Positions 1 to 8,200 of a stretch of DNA of 64,000 nucleotides are shown in pieces. How positions within the stretch are numbered: position 1 is the stretch's first letter; every line of letters starts with the position of its first letter. Under the pieces are notes generated by a model. That model had not been told where the DNA came from. It ran no database searches and saw only the letters and a program-made list of their open reading frames with translations. Both the position numbers and the translations under genes were made by a program. Source of the stretch: Prosthecobacter debontii (GTDB taxonomy: Bacteria; Verrucomicrobiota; Verrucomicrobiia; Verrucomicrobiales; Verrucomicrobiaceae); assembly GCF_900167535.1 (NCBI RefSeq), contig NZ_FUYE01000010.1:124001-188000 (forward strand), read 5' to 3'.

Positions 1-1
1 C

Positions 2-1909
2 TCCATTCGCGACAATGGCACTGGCGTTGTCACGGTGATCCGGACAGGCAACAGCCCAGTCATCCTTTCAGGCACCAACTACCACACAGGTGGCACCATC
101 TTCACCCAAGGCCGCACCCGGGCGGACAGCATCGGTGCCCTGAGCACAGGGTCAGTGACGGTTGTCGCTGGCGGTCAACTTTGGGTCAATGCCTCCGGTG
201 TTTTTAACAATGACTTCTACCTCGCTGGCACGGGTTATGGTGAAGGCACCATCCCTGGAGCTATCCGCATGCGTGGTGGAGAAACGCTCGGCACTTCAGC
301 CAAAACCATCACGCTAACCGGTGACACCCGCCTCGGTGCCGTGAACAGTTCATCGCCGAGCACCCTGGCAGGCAAGATCACGGGTGACTATGCTCTGGAC
401 CTCGCGGGAGGTGCCGGTGGCACCAACATCATCGTGCTCAGCCACACCGGCAACGACTTCACCGGCAATCTCTCCATCAACACCAACCTCAACAGTACCT
501 CCGCCTTCAATCTCAGCGCTTTGGTCACTGTGCGGTTAGGCGCTTCCGAGGTCATTCCCCATGGCTTAGGGAAAGGCAATGTCATCATCTCAGGCGGCAC
601 GGGCACCGTCTCCACCAACAGCGCCACATTGGACCTCTTCGGTTTTAATGAGACCATCAACAGCCTGATCTCCTATGGCAATCATGCCAATGTCTTCGTG
701 ACGAACAGCAAGGCGTCCACCACTTCGACCCTGACCTTGGGAGGCAACGATAACAGCACCTCCACAAGCACTTCGGCCACTTACAACACCTTCTACGGTG
801 GCACGCTTCAAGATGGGGCTGGCGTCCTTGCCCTCACCAAGATTGGCAAAGGCACTCAAACCTTGAGTGGCACGAGCACCTATTCAGGAGCCACCTTGAT
901 CCAAGAAGGCACGCTGCAAACTGGAGCCGCTAATGCCTTATCCCCAAACTCCGATATCACCATCAGCGAAGGCAGTTCAAACATCCTCTCGCTGAGCAAC
1001 GGCCTCGCGGATTACTCGCAAACCATCAAGTCCCTCTCCGGCGGTGGCGTGGTGATTCTCGGCACGGTCGCTGCCGCCGATACAGCCGCCGCTCCTGGGG
1101 TTCGTCTCACCACAGGCAGCACGGCCGACACCCTCTATTCGGGTTTGATCGTCGGTGGGGGCGGGCTGGTCAAACAAGGCAGCGGACGCTTCACCCTCAC
1201 AGGGCCCAACACCTATGTCGGCACCACCACTGTGAATGCGGGCAACCTCCAAATCGGCGTGGCGGGTGTGGGGCAAAGCGGCAGTGGCGCTGTAGATATC
1301 ACGAGCAGTGGTACCCTTTCTGGCACCGGCACCGTTCGTGGAGCTACCACGGTTTCCGGTCTCCTCAGCCCAGGCGACAATGGCGGCGCTTCTATTGGTC
1401 AACTGGTCTTTAGCGATCTCACCGCCAGCAGCCTCACCCTTTCCGGTGGCGGCAGCGCTTCGGCACCACGCCTCCTTTTCACCCTCAATGGCGCCACTGG
1501 CAACGTCTCCGACTTGACCGGTGGGATCACGAATCCCAGCCTGCTGGATGGCACCTTTGGTCAGCATGACGCGCTCGAAGTCCAAGGCACCCTCAACCTC
1601 ACCAGCGGCAGCACCATCAAGATCGAATTGGCCGATGGCTACTCGCCGACTTTGGGGGACGTCTTCAACCTCATGGACTGGGGCACCATCTCGGGCACTC
1701 TCAATGCGGGCGGCTTCAACGCCGCCTCCGTCGGTGGCGACCTCGACCTGGAACTCAGCAACGACATGCTGACCAATGGCTGGATCTGGAACACCAGCCA
1801 GTTTTTGTCCTCTGGCATCATCTATGTCGCCGCTGTGCCTGAGCCTAGCCGGGTGACCTTCCTGCTCCTGGCCCTTGGCCTCCTCATCATGCGCCGCCGC
1901 CGGAATTAA
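2..1909 (+). CDS. Autotransporter-associated beta-strand repeat protein with PEP-CTERM tail (5' end outside window)
   Basis: The frame is open from base 2, so this is the C-terminal part of a larger protein; the GTG at 35 is only the first start-like codon, not a supported start. The product is low-complexity and rich in Gly, Thr, Ser and Asn, with recurring units such as LTKIGKGTQTLSGTSTYSG and LVKQGSGRFTLTGPNTYVG, which are the autotransporter-associated beta-strand repeat. It ends in VPEPSR, a hydrophobic segment and MRRRR, the PEP-CTERM sorting tail. The family is exported and probably forms a beta-helix at or beyond the outer membrane, with the tail cut by an exosortase. No exosortase gene is visible here. 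A second member lies at 45743-48610 on the other strand. The ligand or role is unknown. Confidence 0.9.
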   Translation, partial: SIRDNGTGVVTVIRTGNSPVILSGTNYHTGGTIFTQGRTRADSIGALSTGSVTVVAGGQLWVNASGVFNNDFYLAGTGYGEGTIPGAIRMRGGETLGTSAKTITLTGDTRLGAVNSSSPSTLAGKITGDYALDLAGGAGGTNIIVLSHTGNDFTGNLSINTNLNSTSAFNLSALVTVRLGASEVIPHGLGKGNVIISGGTGTVSTNSATLDLFGFNETINSLISYGNHANVFVTNSKASTTSTLTLGGNDNSTSTSTSATYNTFYGGTLQDGAGVLALTKIGKGTQTLSGTSTYSGATLIQEGTLQTGAANALSPNSDITISEGSSNILSLSNGLADYSQTIKSLSGGGVVILGTVAAADTAAAPGVRLTTGSTADTLYSGLIVGGGGLVKQGSGRFTLTGPNTYVGTTTVNAGNLQIGVAGVGQSGSGAVDITSSGTLSGTGTVRGATTVSGLLSPGDNGGASIGQLVFSDLTASSLTLSGGGSASAPRLLFTLNGATGNVSDLTGGITNPSLLDGTFGQHDALEVQGTLNLTSGSTIKIELADGYSPTLGDVFNLMDWGTISGTLNAGGFNAASVGGDLDLELSNDMLTNGWIWNTSQFLSSGIIYVAAVPEPSRVTFLLLALGLLIMRRRRN

Positions 1910-1987
1910 GCCTTTCGCGATTTTGTAGATCCTTGATTTTCCATTGACTCCACGCGTGGCTTTGTGGACGAAGGGGGTTTCCCATCC

Positions 1988-4000
1988 ATGGCTCGCAATT
2001 ACACCCTGCACACGGCCACTGCCGCCGCGCCCCGCATTGATTATCAGGCGGAGCTGAATGAGCAGCAGTATGCCGCCGTCACCGCACCGCCAGGGCAGAC
2101 CCTCGTCATCGCAGGAGCTGGTTCGGGCAAAACCCGCACGCTGACGTATCGCGTTGCCTGGTTGCTGGACAATGGCGTGCTGCCCGAGCAGATCCTGCTG
2201 CTGACCTTCACCAACAAAGCCGCCCGCGAGATGCTGGAGCGGGTCGCCTCCCTCGTCACGGCCGATACCACCCGTATGTGGGGCGGCACCTTCCACAGCA
2301 TCGGGAATAAATTCCTGCGCTGGAATGCTGAGCGCCTGGGCTATCGCAAAGGCTTCTCCATCATGGATCGTGAGGATCAGAAGGACCTCATGGAAACCGT
2401 GATCAACAGCAGCGGCATCGACACCGCAGGCTTTAAGTTTCCTAAACCCGAGGTCATTGGCGACATCTTTTCTCTCGCCGATAACACCTGCACTTCGGTG
2501 GAAGAGATCTTGAAGACACGCTACCCTTACTTCGAGAAAATCGCGGAACAGATCGTGCGCATCCGCAAGCTCTACCAGGACAAAAAGGTGGAGACCAACT
2601 GCATGGACTTCGACGATCTGCTGACGCAATCCGTGCGTCTGCTCAAGGAGCATGAAGACCTGCGTGAGCGTTATCAGCGGCAGTTTGAGTTCGTCCTCGT
2701 CGATGAGTATCAGGACACCAACAGCCTCCAGTGCGAGTTCGTCGAAATGATCACCGGTCGCGATGGCAACCTCATGGTCGTTGGCGATGACGCCCAGTCC
2801 ATCTACTCCTGGCGTGGGGCGGATGTGGGAAACATCCTGCAATTCCACGAATACTGGCCGCGAGCCACCGTGCATAAGATCGAGGTGAACTACCGTAGCG
2901 TGCCGGAGGTCCTCAGCCTCGCGAATGCCTCCATCGCCAACAACAAAAGCCAGATCCAAAAACAGCTCCAGCCCGCCCGCGAGGCCAAAGGCCAGCTCCC
3001 TGCCCTGGTGCCTCTGGACAGCGGCAGCGCCCAGGCCCAGTTCATTGCCCAGCGCATCCTCGAGCTTCAGGATGAAGGCACCGAGCTTAACGAGATCGCC
3101 ATCCTCTACCGTGCTCATTTCCACAGCATGGAAATCCAGATGGAGCTGACGGCGCGGGGCATTCCTTTCCAGATCACCAGCGGCCTGCGCTTCTTTGAGC
3201 AAGCCCATGTCAAAGACGTGGCCGCCTTCATGAAGTTCGCCATCAACCGGCGGGATGAAGTCAGCTTCATGCGCATGGTCAAACTCATCCCTGGAGTCGG
3301 CGGAGCCAGTGCGCTGAAGCTGTGGAATGCCTGGCTGAAAACGGACGCCTCCCAGGCCGATGTGATGACCGGCAAATTCTCCGATCTGCTCATCCCCATG
3401 AGCGTGCCGAAGAAAGCTCGCGAGACCTGGGATCAATTCGCCTACACTCTGGATGAGCTCATCATCGATGGCGTGCCCCAGCCACCGCCCGCCATGATCC
3501 GCAGCATCTATGAGGGTGTGTATGAGGAATACATGAAGTCGAAATTCAAAAACGCCGAGCAGCGCCAGCAGGATCTGGAGCAGCTCAGCAACTACAGTTC
3601 TCGCTTCACCGATCCCCTGGAGTTCCTCAGTCAACTCTCCCTGCTCAGTGGTGTGGACACCGACAACAAACCCGATGCTCAGCCCGAGGATCGCGACGCC
3701 GTCACCCTCACCACCGCGCATCAGGCCAAAGGCCTGGAGTGGCACACCGTCTTCGCCGTCTGGATGGCCGATGGCATGTTTCCCCATGCCCGTGCCGTGG
3801 AGGAAAGCGATGCCGGTCTGGAGGAAGAACGCCGCCTCTTCTACGTCACCATCACCCGCGCCAAGGACGAGCTCTACCTCACCTACCCACTCATCAATCA
3901 CCAAGCCCGCGATGGCGACATTCTCATGCGACCCAGCCGCTTCATCACCGAGCTGTCCATGGACCTCATGGAGAAATGGAACGTGAGAAGTGGGTGGTGA
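1988..4000 (+). CDS. UvrD/Rep/PcrA-type ATP-dependent DNA helicase
   Basis: This is a superfamily 1A 3'-5' DNA helicase acting in repair or replication restart. From the ATG at 1988 it is 670 aa. The Walker A motif GAGSGKT is at residues 43-49, the Walker B DEYQD at about 239-243, then GDDAQSIYSWRGA, NYRS, TAHQAKGLEW and the motif VI block EEERRLFYVTITRAKDEL, so all SF1A motifs are present and in order. An upstream in-frame GTG at 1964 would add eight residues. I prefer ATG 1988 because a GGGGG run lies about 11 bases before it. The length fits the Rep/PcrA range, somewhat short for UvrD. Which paralogue it is cannot be decided from motifs. It is followed by palindromic repeats rather than a linked gene. 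Confidence 0.95.
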   Translation: MARNYTLHTATAAAPRIDYQAELNEQQYAAVTAPPGQTLVIAGAGSGKTRTLTYRVAWLLDNGVLPEQILLLTFTNKAAREMLERVASLVTADTTRMWGGTFHSIGNKFLRWNAERLGYRKGFSIMDREDQKDLMETVINSSGIDTAGFKFPKPEVIGDIFSLADNTCTSVEEILKTRYPYFEKIAEQIVRIRKLYQDKKVETNCMDFDDLLTQSVRLLKEHEDLRERYQRQFEFVLVDEYQDTNSLQCEFVEMITGRDGNLMVVGDDAQSIYSWRGADVGNILQFHEYWPRATVHKIEVNYRSVPEVLSLANASIANNKSQIQKQLQPAREAKGQLPALVPLDSGSAQAQFIAQRILELQDEGTELNEIAILYRAHFHSMEIQMELTARGIPFQITSGLRFFEQAHVKDVAAFMKFAINRRDEVSFMRMVKLIPGVGGASALKLWNAWLKTDASQADVMTGKFSDLLIPMSVPKKARETWDQFAYTLDELIIDGVPQPPPAMIRSIYEGVYEEYMKSKFKNAEQRQQDLEQLSNYSSRFTDPLEFLSQLSLLSGVDTDNKPDAQPEDRDAVTLTTAHQAKGLEWHTVFAVWMADGMFPHARAVEESDAGLEEERRLFYVTITRAKDELYLTYPLINHQARDGDILMRPSRFITELSMDLMEKWNVRSGW

Positions 4001-4044
4001 CGCCACTTTGTCTTGGGCCAGAGCAGCACCTGTTGCCTCACTGG

Positions 4045-4178
4045 GAGTGGAGGCAGCTCGCCTCCACTCGTGCGCAACTCGATCTGATCCAGCCTCGGCC
4101 ATGAAAAGTCAGGGGCGGGCCGCCCCGACTCCTTGGTGGCGCCACGCATCTTCGAATGATGCGGGCACTCCTGCCCGC
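4045..4178. repeat. Cluster of extragenic palindromes (REP-like)
   Basis: Four perfect or near-perfect hairpins follow each other: a 10-bp stem 4045-4054/4060-4069 with 5-nt loop; GGGGCG 4112-4117/CGCCCC 4121-4126; the palindrome GTGGCGCCAC 4136-4145; and GCGGGCA 4161-4167/TGCCCGC 4172-4178. There is also a weaker GCATC/GATGC pair at 4146-4162. None is followed by a T run, so they are not typical intrinsic terminators. The arrangement 45 bases behind a gene end is like REP clusters. Copy number elsewhere in the genome is unknown. Confidence 0.55.
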
Positions 4179-4344
4179 AACTCCGGGCCTTGCCAAAACG
4201 TACCGATTTCTTCGTCTCCACCCAGGTCGTTAAGTTTTGTCGATAGCCTGAAACACGTTGTTGGTTAACCCTCATCCACCGACCGGATGAATTAACTGCC
4301 ACAAAAGCAAGCGACAAGTCGTGCTAACAGCCCTGACTCTGATC

Positions 4345-4500
4345 AGAGGCTGTCTGAAAAGTCCCACGCAAAGAGCGTGACTTGCCAAAGTCACGGCTTG
4401 GGGAATGCCGCATTCTCCCGGTTCACCGCGTTCGACGGCACTTGGCAAGTGCCGCTCCTTGAAATGGGACGCACTGACAGGCTTTTTTCAGACAGCCTCT
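4345..4500. repeat. 156-bp element with 16-bp perfect terminal inverted repeats (MITE-like)
   Basis: The left end AGAGGCTGTCTGAAAA (4345-4360) is the exact reverse complement of the right end (4485-4500). Inside are two further perfect hairpins: CGTGACTT/AAGTCACG at 4376-4383/4388-4395 with loop GCCA, and GCACTT/AAGTGC at 4438-4443/4447-4452. A second pair, GTCCCA near 4361 and TGGGAC near 4465, also matches. The element is too short to code for a transposase, so it could be a non-autonomous transposable element or a structured repeat. I see no convincing target-site duplication. The left end overlaps the palindrome CTCTGATCAGAG at 4337-4348. Confidence 0.5.
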
Positions 4501-4890
4501 CAGGCGGCAAGTGGTCGGCATACTCCATATGCGGGATACCACGCCGAAGTCTAGTCAGGTCGGCATCCCCTCACATCCTGAAGTCTGCCCGATCCAACTC
4601 CCAGCCAAACCACCGCATCGTCATACGGATTGAGAGCGCCCTTCGGAGCCGCCGCCCTCGCACGCCTCCGGGAAGGAGCACTCGATGTGTAGCGCCTCTT
4701 TACGTGAGCAATTCTCTCTTACGCGGATCACTCACAATCCCTGCCCTTCACTCACGCCGCCCCATCGCACCAGATAGCCGTGGACACAGGGTCCCTGAGA
4801 ACCGCATTCAAGAACATCCGCTCAAAGCAACCCCACCTTTGTCCTAATGAAATATTTGGAAAGCCTTAAAATATTGATACTGTATTGGAC

Positions 4891-4914
4891 GATATCGATC
4901 ACTATGATATCGAT
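4891..4914. promoter_or_regulatory. Direct repeat GATATCGAT x2 in AT-rich upstream region
   Basis: Two identical copies of the self-complementary 9-mer GATATCGAT lie at 4891-4899 and 4906-4914, centre to centre 15 bases. They sit in the AT-rich stretch 62 bases before the DUF3806 start. They could be an operator or part of a promoter; no well-spaced -35/-10 pair stands out. This is a position-based guess. Confidence 0.25.
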
Positions 4915-4975
4915 ATTGTAGCACACTAATTACACTGTTCGGCCAAAGAAAACAGTCCACGCCCCCTACAACACC

Positions 4976-5407
4976 ATGGAGCAGCGAGTCGAAGCACCAA
5001 ATGATGAGGATTTAGCTCGCATTGAACGCCAGCGAGAATGGGTTCGAGGCCACTTCGAGCCTGCGAGTCAGCCACTCTATGAGGAGTATGATCAGAAGCT
5101 GCGCTTACTTGATGCAATCCTTCAGAACGGATGGATTGAGCCATCGGAGACTTGGAAGCTGCAAAGTCTTGGCATCACATTGGGTGACGCATTCGTTCAG
5201 CGGTGCGGCTTCGAGTGGGTCAGCGTCGAGGATGAGTATGGACGTGACCCGGCACTAAGGCTTCCTGGAACAACCATAATTCTCTATCCTCTGACCATGA
5301 TCTCGAAGCGCGTTGAGAGGGGCGAGTCTGTTGATGTTTATTCTCTGATCGACGGAGTCGCCCAGAAAGCTGACGAGTTGAGAGCAAGTTTGCAGCAGCC
5401 AACATGA
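4976..5407 (+). CDS. DUF3806 domain protein
   Basis: A 143-aa soluble protein with no signal peptide or membrane segment. The central and C-terminal part (LQSLGITLGDAFVQRCGFEW, then EDEYGRDPALRLPGT and MISKRVERGE) matches the DUF3806 family as I know it. That family has no assigned function. The start is the ATG at 4976; there is no strong ribosome binding site. The gene is flanked by the 7-mer GTTCGGC at 4937-4943 (33 bases before it) and at 5532-5538 (behind it), the second ending an attC-like hairpin at 5430-5538. This gives it the layout of an integron gene cassette of about 595 bp. The neighbours on both sides are unrelated genes. Confidence 0.75.
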   Translation: MEQRVEAPNDEDLARIERQREWVRGHFEPASQPLYEEYDQKLRLLDAILQNGWIEPSETWKLQSLGITLGDAFVQRCGFEWVSVEDEYGRDPALRLPGTTIILYPLTMISKRVERGESVDVYSLIDGVAQKADELRASLQQPT

Positions 5408-5429
5408 AGCTGCACCACGAACAACCAAG

Positions 5430-5538
5430 GCCGAACAAGGCGCGGCTGGACAACTGCTGGGGCTGCTCTGTCGGCCATGCTTCCGTAACTTTAACCCGCC
5501 TTCCTGTCTCGGAGCGCCACCCCGCCCCGGCGTTCGGC
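5430..5538. other. Possible integron attC-like site after the DUF3806 gene
   Basis: The left arm is GCCGAAC (5430-5436), spacer AAGGC, then GCGGCTGG (5442-5449). The right arm is CCACCCCGC (5517-5525), spacer CCCGGC, then GTTCGGC (5532-5538). The outer boxes are exact reverse complements, the spacers are unpaired, and the inner boxes pair as 4 bp plus 3 bp around a bulge. This is the R-spacer-L layout of attC sites, and 109 bp is within their size range. Against it, GTTCGGC departs from the usual GTTRRRY at one base, and no integrase gene is in the window. A further GTTAGGT, which does fit GTTRRRY, lies at 5550-5556. Confidence 0.4.
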
Positions 5539-5568
5539 ACAGCTTAGAAGTTAGGTCTCACCAGCACA

Positions 5569-6258
5569 ATGATCAATCATATCCCTGAACGTAGCGCGCT
5601 GGTGATTCTGGCTGAGCAGGAGCCTTGCGACCTGCGCGTGGCGCTCAGGCGCTATCCCGTCAAGCAACTGACGATTTACGGCACCCCGGAGAATCTGAGC
5701 GCACTGAGCGATTATCCAGACATCGAGGAAGTCTCCCTACGCAAGTGCAGGATTGCCGATCTGCGGGCCTTGCGGGGTTTGTCCCGCCTGCGCCGGTTGG
5801 AGGTAGCTTTCGGGTCATTGTCGAGCGTGGACGTGGATTTTTGCAGCGGCACCTTGGAATCGTTCGCGCTCTGCCGACTGCGGCACCTCAAGGATCTGAG
5901 TACGTTGCCGTTTCTGCCGAAGCTCGAGTATCTGGAGCTGAGCCATCTCCATGGGTTTCGGCCCCCAGATTTCCTCTCGTTCTCGAATGTCCGTCATCTG
6001 TCGATCTGGAACACGGATTGGTCCACGCTCGGCTGGATCGAGCATCTGCCGATGCTGGATGCGCTGCACATCTCGCAAAGCAAGATCGAGGATCAGGACT
6101 GGCGCCCGATTCTGCGGCTCAAGCGGCTGCGTTACCTCCACGGCATGAAGGATGTCTTCAAAAGCGCGGCGACCAAGGAATTCATGCGGCTCCGACCCGA
6201 AGTGCGAGTGGACAAGGGAATTCCCGCAGGCTTAGAAAGACATCCAGAGATGAAGTAA
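5569..6258 (+). CDS. Leucine-rich-repeat-like protein
   Basis: A 229-aa protein without a signal peptide or membrane segment. From about residue 30 to 200 it shows a run of 20-25-residue units with spaced Leu/Ile, for example VKQLTIYGTPENLSALSDY, IEEVSLRKCRIADLRALRG and LEYLELSHLHGFRPPDFLSF, which is an irregular leucine-rich repeat or similar solenoid. Such folds usually bind other proteins, and no partner is evident. The start is ATG 5569. The gene begins 31 bases after the attC-like site at 5430-5538, and its stop is followed after 34 bases by a second attC-arm-like sequence at 6293. Confidence 0.65.
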   Translation: MINHIPERSALVILAEQEPCDLRVALRRYPVKQLTIYGTPENLSALSDYPDIEEVSLRKCRIADLRALRGLSRLRRLEVAFGSLSSVDVDFCSGTLESFALCRLRHLKDLSTLPFLPKLEYLELSHLHGFRPPDFLSFSNVRHLSIWNTDWSTLGWIEHLPMLDALHISQSKIEDQDWRPILRLKRLRYLHGMKDVFKSAATKEFMRLRPEVRVDKGIPAGLERHPEMK

Positions 6259-6292
6259 TACCAGCGATTTTGGGAGCGGCCCCTTGGTGAGT

Positions 6293-6304
6293 GCCTAACA
6301 AGGC
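6293..6304. other. Possible left arm of a second attC-like site
   Basis: GCCTAAC at 6293-6299 fits the RYYYAAC box of attC sites and is followed by the same spacer AAGGC that follows GCCGAAC at 5430. The two sites share AACAAGGCG. It lies 35 bases behind the stop of the LRR gene, as expected for a cassette end. I could not find a matching GTTAGGC right arm within the next 140 bases, so the site is at best truncated. Confidence 0.25.
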
Positions 6305-6419
6305 GATAGCGCCCCCACCGCAATAACCTACCTGATGCGTTTTTCCCGTTCGTTTTAGCAACGGCCTCAGCCTCCACCGAACTGCCCAAAGCTGGGGGGA
6401 AGTTTGCCTTGGGGGGTTT

Positions 6420-6674
6420 ATGCTGGGGAGTCTGTTGGCTTGCGTCGTGCTGGTGTCGAGTTTGGTCCTACGCCGTCGCTCGGCTTGGTTCCTCCAGACG
6501 GCATGGGTTGCGATGATCTTGGCTTCGGGCGCATTGGCCTTTGCAGCTCATGCTTATCAGATCGATTACACCCGATTTCATGATGAGGAGGATGCGGGTT
6601 CCTCTCAACGATTCGTGGGCAAATCAGCAGGCCCCCATCAACGGCCCACTAAGATCCTGTGCCAGCCGTGGTAA
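6420..6674 (+). CDS. Small membrane protein, possibly a remnant
   Basis: The 84-aa frame begins with two hydrophobic segments (about residues 3-16 and 24-44) split by a short RRRS stretch, followed by a hydrophilic tail. It has no recognisable family. A GGGGGG run just before ATG 6420 could act as a ribosome binding site, but the spacing is only 3 bases. The C-terminal 30 residues look like non-selected sequence, so this may be a gene broken near residue 55. It lies between the attC-like arm at 6293 and the lipoprotein gene. Confidence 0.3.
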   Translation: MLGSLLACVVLVSSLVLRRRSAWFLQTAWVAMILASGALAFAAHAYQIDYTRFHDEEDAGSSQRFVGKSAGPHQRPTKILCQPW

Positions 6675-6787
6675 AAGGCAGAAGGCTATCCACGATTGGC
6701 ATTGCGTAGGCCAGCAAACACAGCCAATCTCTTAGTCCTAACGATCTAACTTTACCACAATTTCACCCAAGCCGAACATCCATTTTA

Positions 6788-7438
6788 ATGCGCGCCTGTT
6801 TCATTTTTTCGATCGTTTGCTTACTGAGTCTGGCTCTTTGCCAATGCACGACCAGCCGATTCAAAGGTGGTGCTTATCAGAGTGCAGACCGCAAGCTTAC
6901 CTGCCGACTACCCTCGCATAACACTGCCTGGACGATGAAAAAAGAAAGTGGACCCGGTAGCCAAGCGGTGACTTGGTGGGACGATTTCACGGGGGAACTC
7001 TACAAAGTCGAGATCCTTGATGCCTCCATGCTGCCTTCCGAGTTTTTGGCCTTACCCAAGCGTGAGCAGATGATGACCAATCTAACGATCGTTTTAAATA
7101 ACCTCCGATCCGTTTCCGCGCAGTCTCGCCTGATCAGCCAGCGATACCTGGCGGATATCCAAGGAGGTGCGTCTTACGGCTTTTATAATGCCCCAGGAAC
7201 CTCTCCCATTGTGACAACCCGAGGTACGCCTAACGGCCCCTATCATTCTTCTCGGGCCAATGTCACCCGGGCCGTCATGAGCTTTCGTTCCCAACGCCAT
7301 CTCGTGATCGTCACCCACATCAACGAACACTTGGGTGCCATCATCAATCCTGAAGCTCCCATCTCCTTCGTAAAAAATGAGGAGCAAAGCCTGCCCAAAT
7401 TACTTGCATTCGTTCGCTCCATTCAACTGTCTGACTGA
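6788..7438 (+). CDS. Predicted lipoprotein of unknown function
   Basis: A 216-aa protein with a typical lipoprotein signal: a hydrophobic N-terminus (MRACFIFSIVCLLSLAL) followed by a Cys around residues 18-20 in ALCQC. The mature part is mixed alpha/beta with no repeats and no family I recognise. It includes a stretch of polar residues (about 129-160) and ends in KLLAFVRSIQL. It is probably anchored to a membrane on the periplasmic side. The start is ATG 6788. No ribosome binding site is clear. Its neighbours on both sides are short genes of unknown function, so context gives no role. Confidence 0.65.
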   Translation: MRACFIFSIVCLLSLALCQCTTSRFKGGAYQSADRKLTCRLPSHNTAWTMKKESGPGSQAVTWWDDFTGELYKVEILDASMLPSEFLALPKREQMMTNLTIVLNNLRSVSAQSRLISQRYLADIQGGASYGFYNAPGTSPIVTTRGTPNGPYHSSRANVTRAVMSFRSQRHLVIVTHINEHLGAIINPEAPISFVKNEEQSLPKLLAFVRSIQLSD

Positions 7439-7743
7439 CGAATGTAAGAGGCCTAACTATGAAGACCGTGTGCCGCAACATCTGCATCATCCTTGGTGGA
7501 CCCCCAGAGGCCTTGAAGAATCGCCTTGATCGTGTGACGCCCTTCCCAAGCAGCCGGAATGTGCAGATTCATTTGGGAGAAAGAGGCTCCGACTTGATCC
7601 TTCTGATCCATGGGTGGACCACTTGAATCTAGCCCGACCAACTCGACCTCGGGTAATTTTCTCGAAGAGCGATATCGCTTCGCCCCCGCCTTTCCAGCTG
7701 CCAGTCCTTCCCCATCCGAGCGTTAGTCCTCGTCAGGCCTCTC
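7439..7743. other. 305-bp interval without a convincing gene
   Basis: Short frames exist on both strands (plus 7459-7626, 55 codons; minus 7453-7641, 62 codons), but neither has a ribosome binding site or a recognisable product, and they overlap each other. GCCTAAC occurs at 7451-7457, just behind the lipoprotein stop, and GTTAGTC at 7722-7728, just before the next gene. They resemble attC boxes but are too far apart (278 bp) for one site. Confidence 0.45.
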
Positions 7744-8088
7744 ATGAACGAACCATCACCATCCAAACCCAAAGTGCCCGTAGGGTCGCTCCTTCTCATT
7801 GTATGCATGTATGTTCCTTGGTTGTTCCACTTCTTTGGTCCACGCACACTTGCCAACGACGATGCGGGATTGGAATTTCCATTTAGCATCATCATCGCCT
7901 TTCTGACTCTCGGATATCTGGTTCTCATCATTGTCTTACCGATTCGTCTTTACCGGCACCGAACGGCATCCCTCGCACATAGAGTCGCCTTTTATGCTGT
8001 CATCGGCATCTTCGTCTTGTTTGGCTTTTCCTTTTTTTGGAGTTTCCTAACTTCCTCATTCGCTAGTACCCCTGCACCTAACCATTGA
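7744..8088 (+). CDS. Small three-helix membrane protein
   Basis: A 114-aa protein with three predicted membrane helices, at about residues 13-31, 46-68 and 81-103, separated by short charged loops (RLYRHRTASLAHR before the third). No family is recognised. The start is the ATG at 7744. Codon use and hydrophobicity make it a credible gene, but there is no ribosome binding site of note. It is surrounded by other short genes of unknown function. Confidence 0.55.
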   Translation: MNEPSPSKPKVPVGSLLLIVCMYVPWLFHFFGPRTLANDDAGLEFPFSIIIAFLTLGYLVLIIVLPIRLYRHRTASLAHRVAFYAVIGIFVLFGFSFFWSFLTSSFASTPAPNH

Positions 8089-8200
8089 TCTCTCTCAATG
8101 AGACCTCCATCAGAACCTCATGATGATTTTCAGTGACATCGATAAGCCCCTTTTCCAACGGCCATGCATGCCATCCAATCCTCAACAGAAAAGTTAAGCC

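Larger units (their letters stand above)
4001..4975. other. Gene-free 975-bp interval with palindromes and an inverted-repeat element
   Basis: I find no credible gene here. The longest frame (4377-4847, plus) has Arg/Ser/Pro-rich composition and runs through hairpin sequence, so it is not called. The interval holds a palindrome cluster (4045-4178), an element with terminal inverted repeats (4345-4500), and an AT-rich end (4850-4935) with two copies of GATATCGAT just before the DUF3806 gene. The stretch 4501-4850 shows nothing I can name. Confidence 0.7.

Noticed and set aside
977-4102. Open minus-strand frame of 1041 codons across the repeat gene and helicase
   Set aside because: It lies opposite two well-supported genes and its product has no family signature. 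It is open because of codon bias on the other strand.
4377-4847. 156-codon plus frame in the helicase-DUF3806 gap
   Set aside because: It runs through hairpins and has Arg/Ser/Pro-rich composition with no ribosome binding site; treated as non-coding.
7453-7641. 62-codon minus frame, and 55-codon plus frame at 7459-7626
   Set aside because: They overlap on opposite strands with no ribosome binding site or known product; neither could be preferred.
7451-7728. A third attC site (GCCTAAC at 7451 with GTTAGTC at 7722)
   Set aside because: The boxes are 278 bp apart, beyond the attC size range, and not exact complements.
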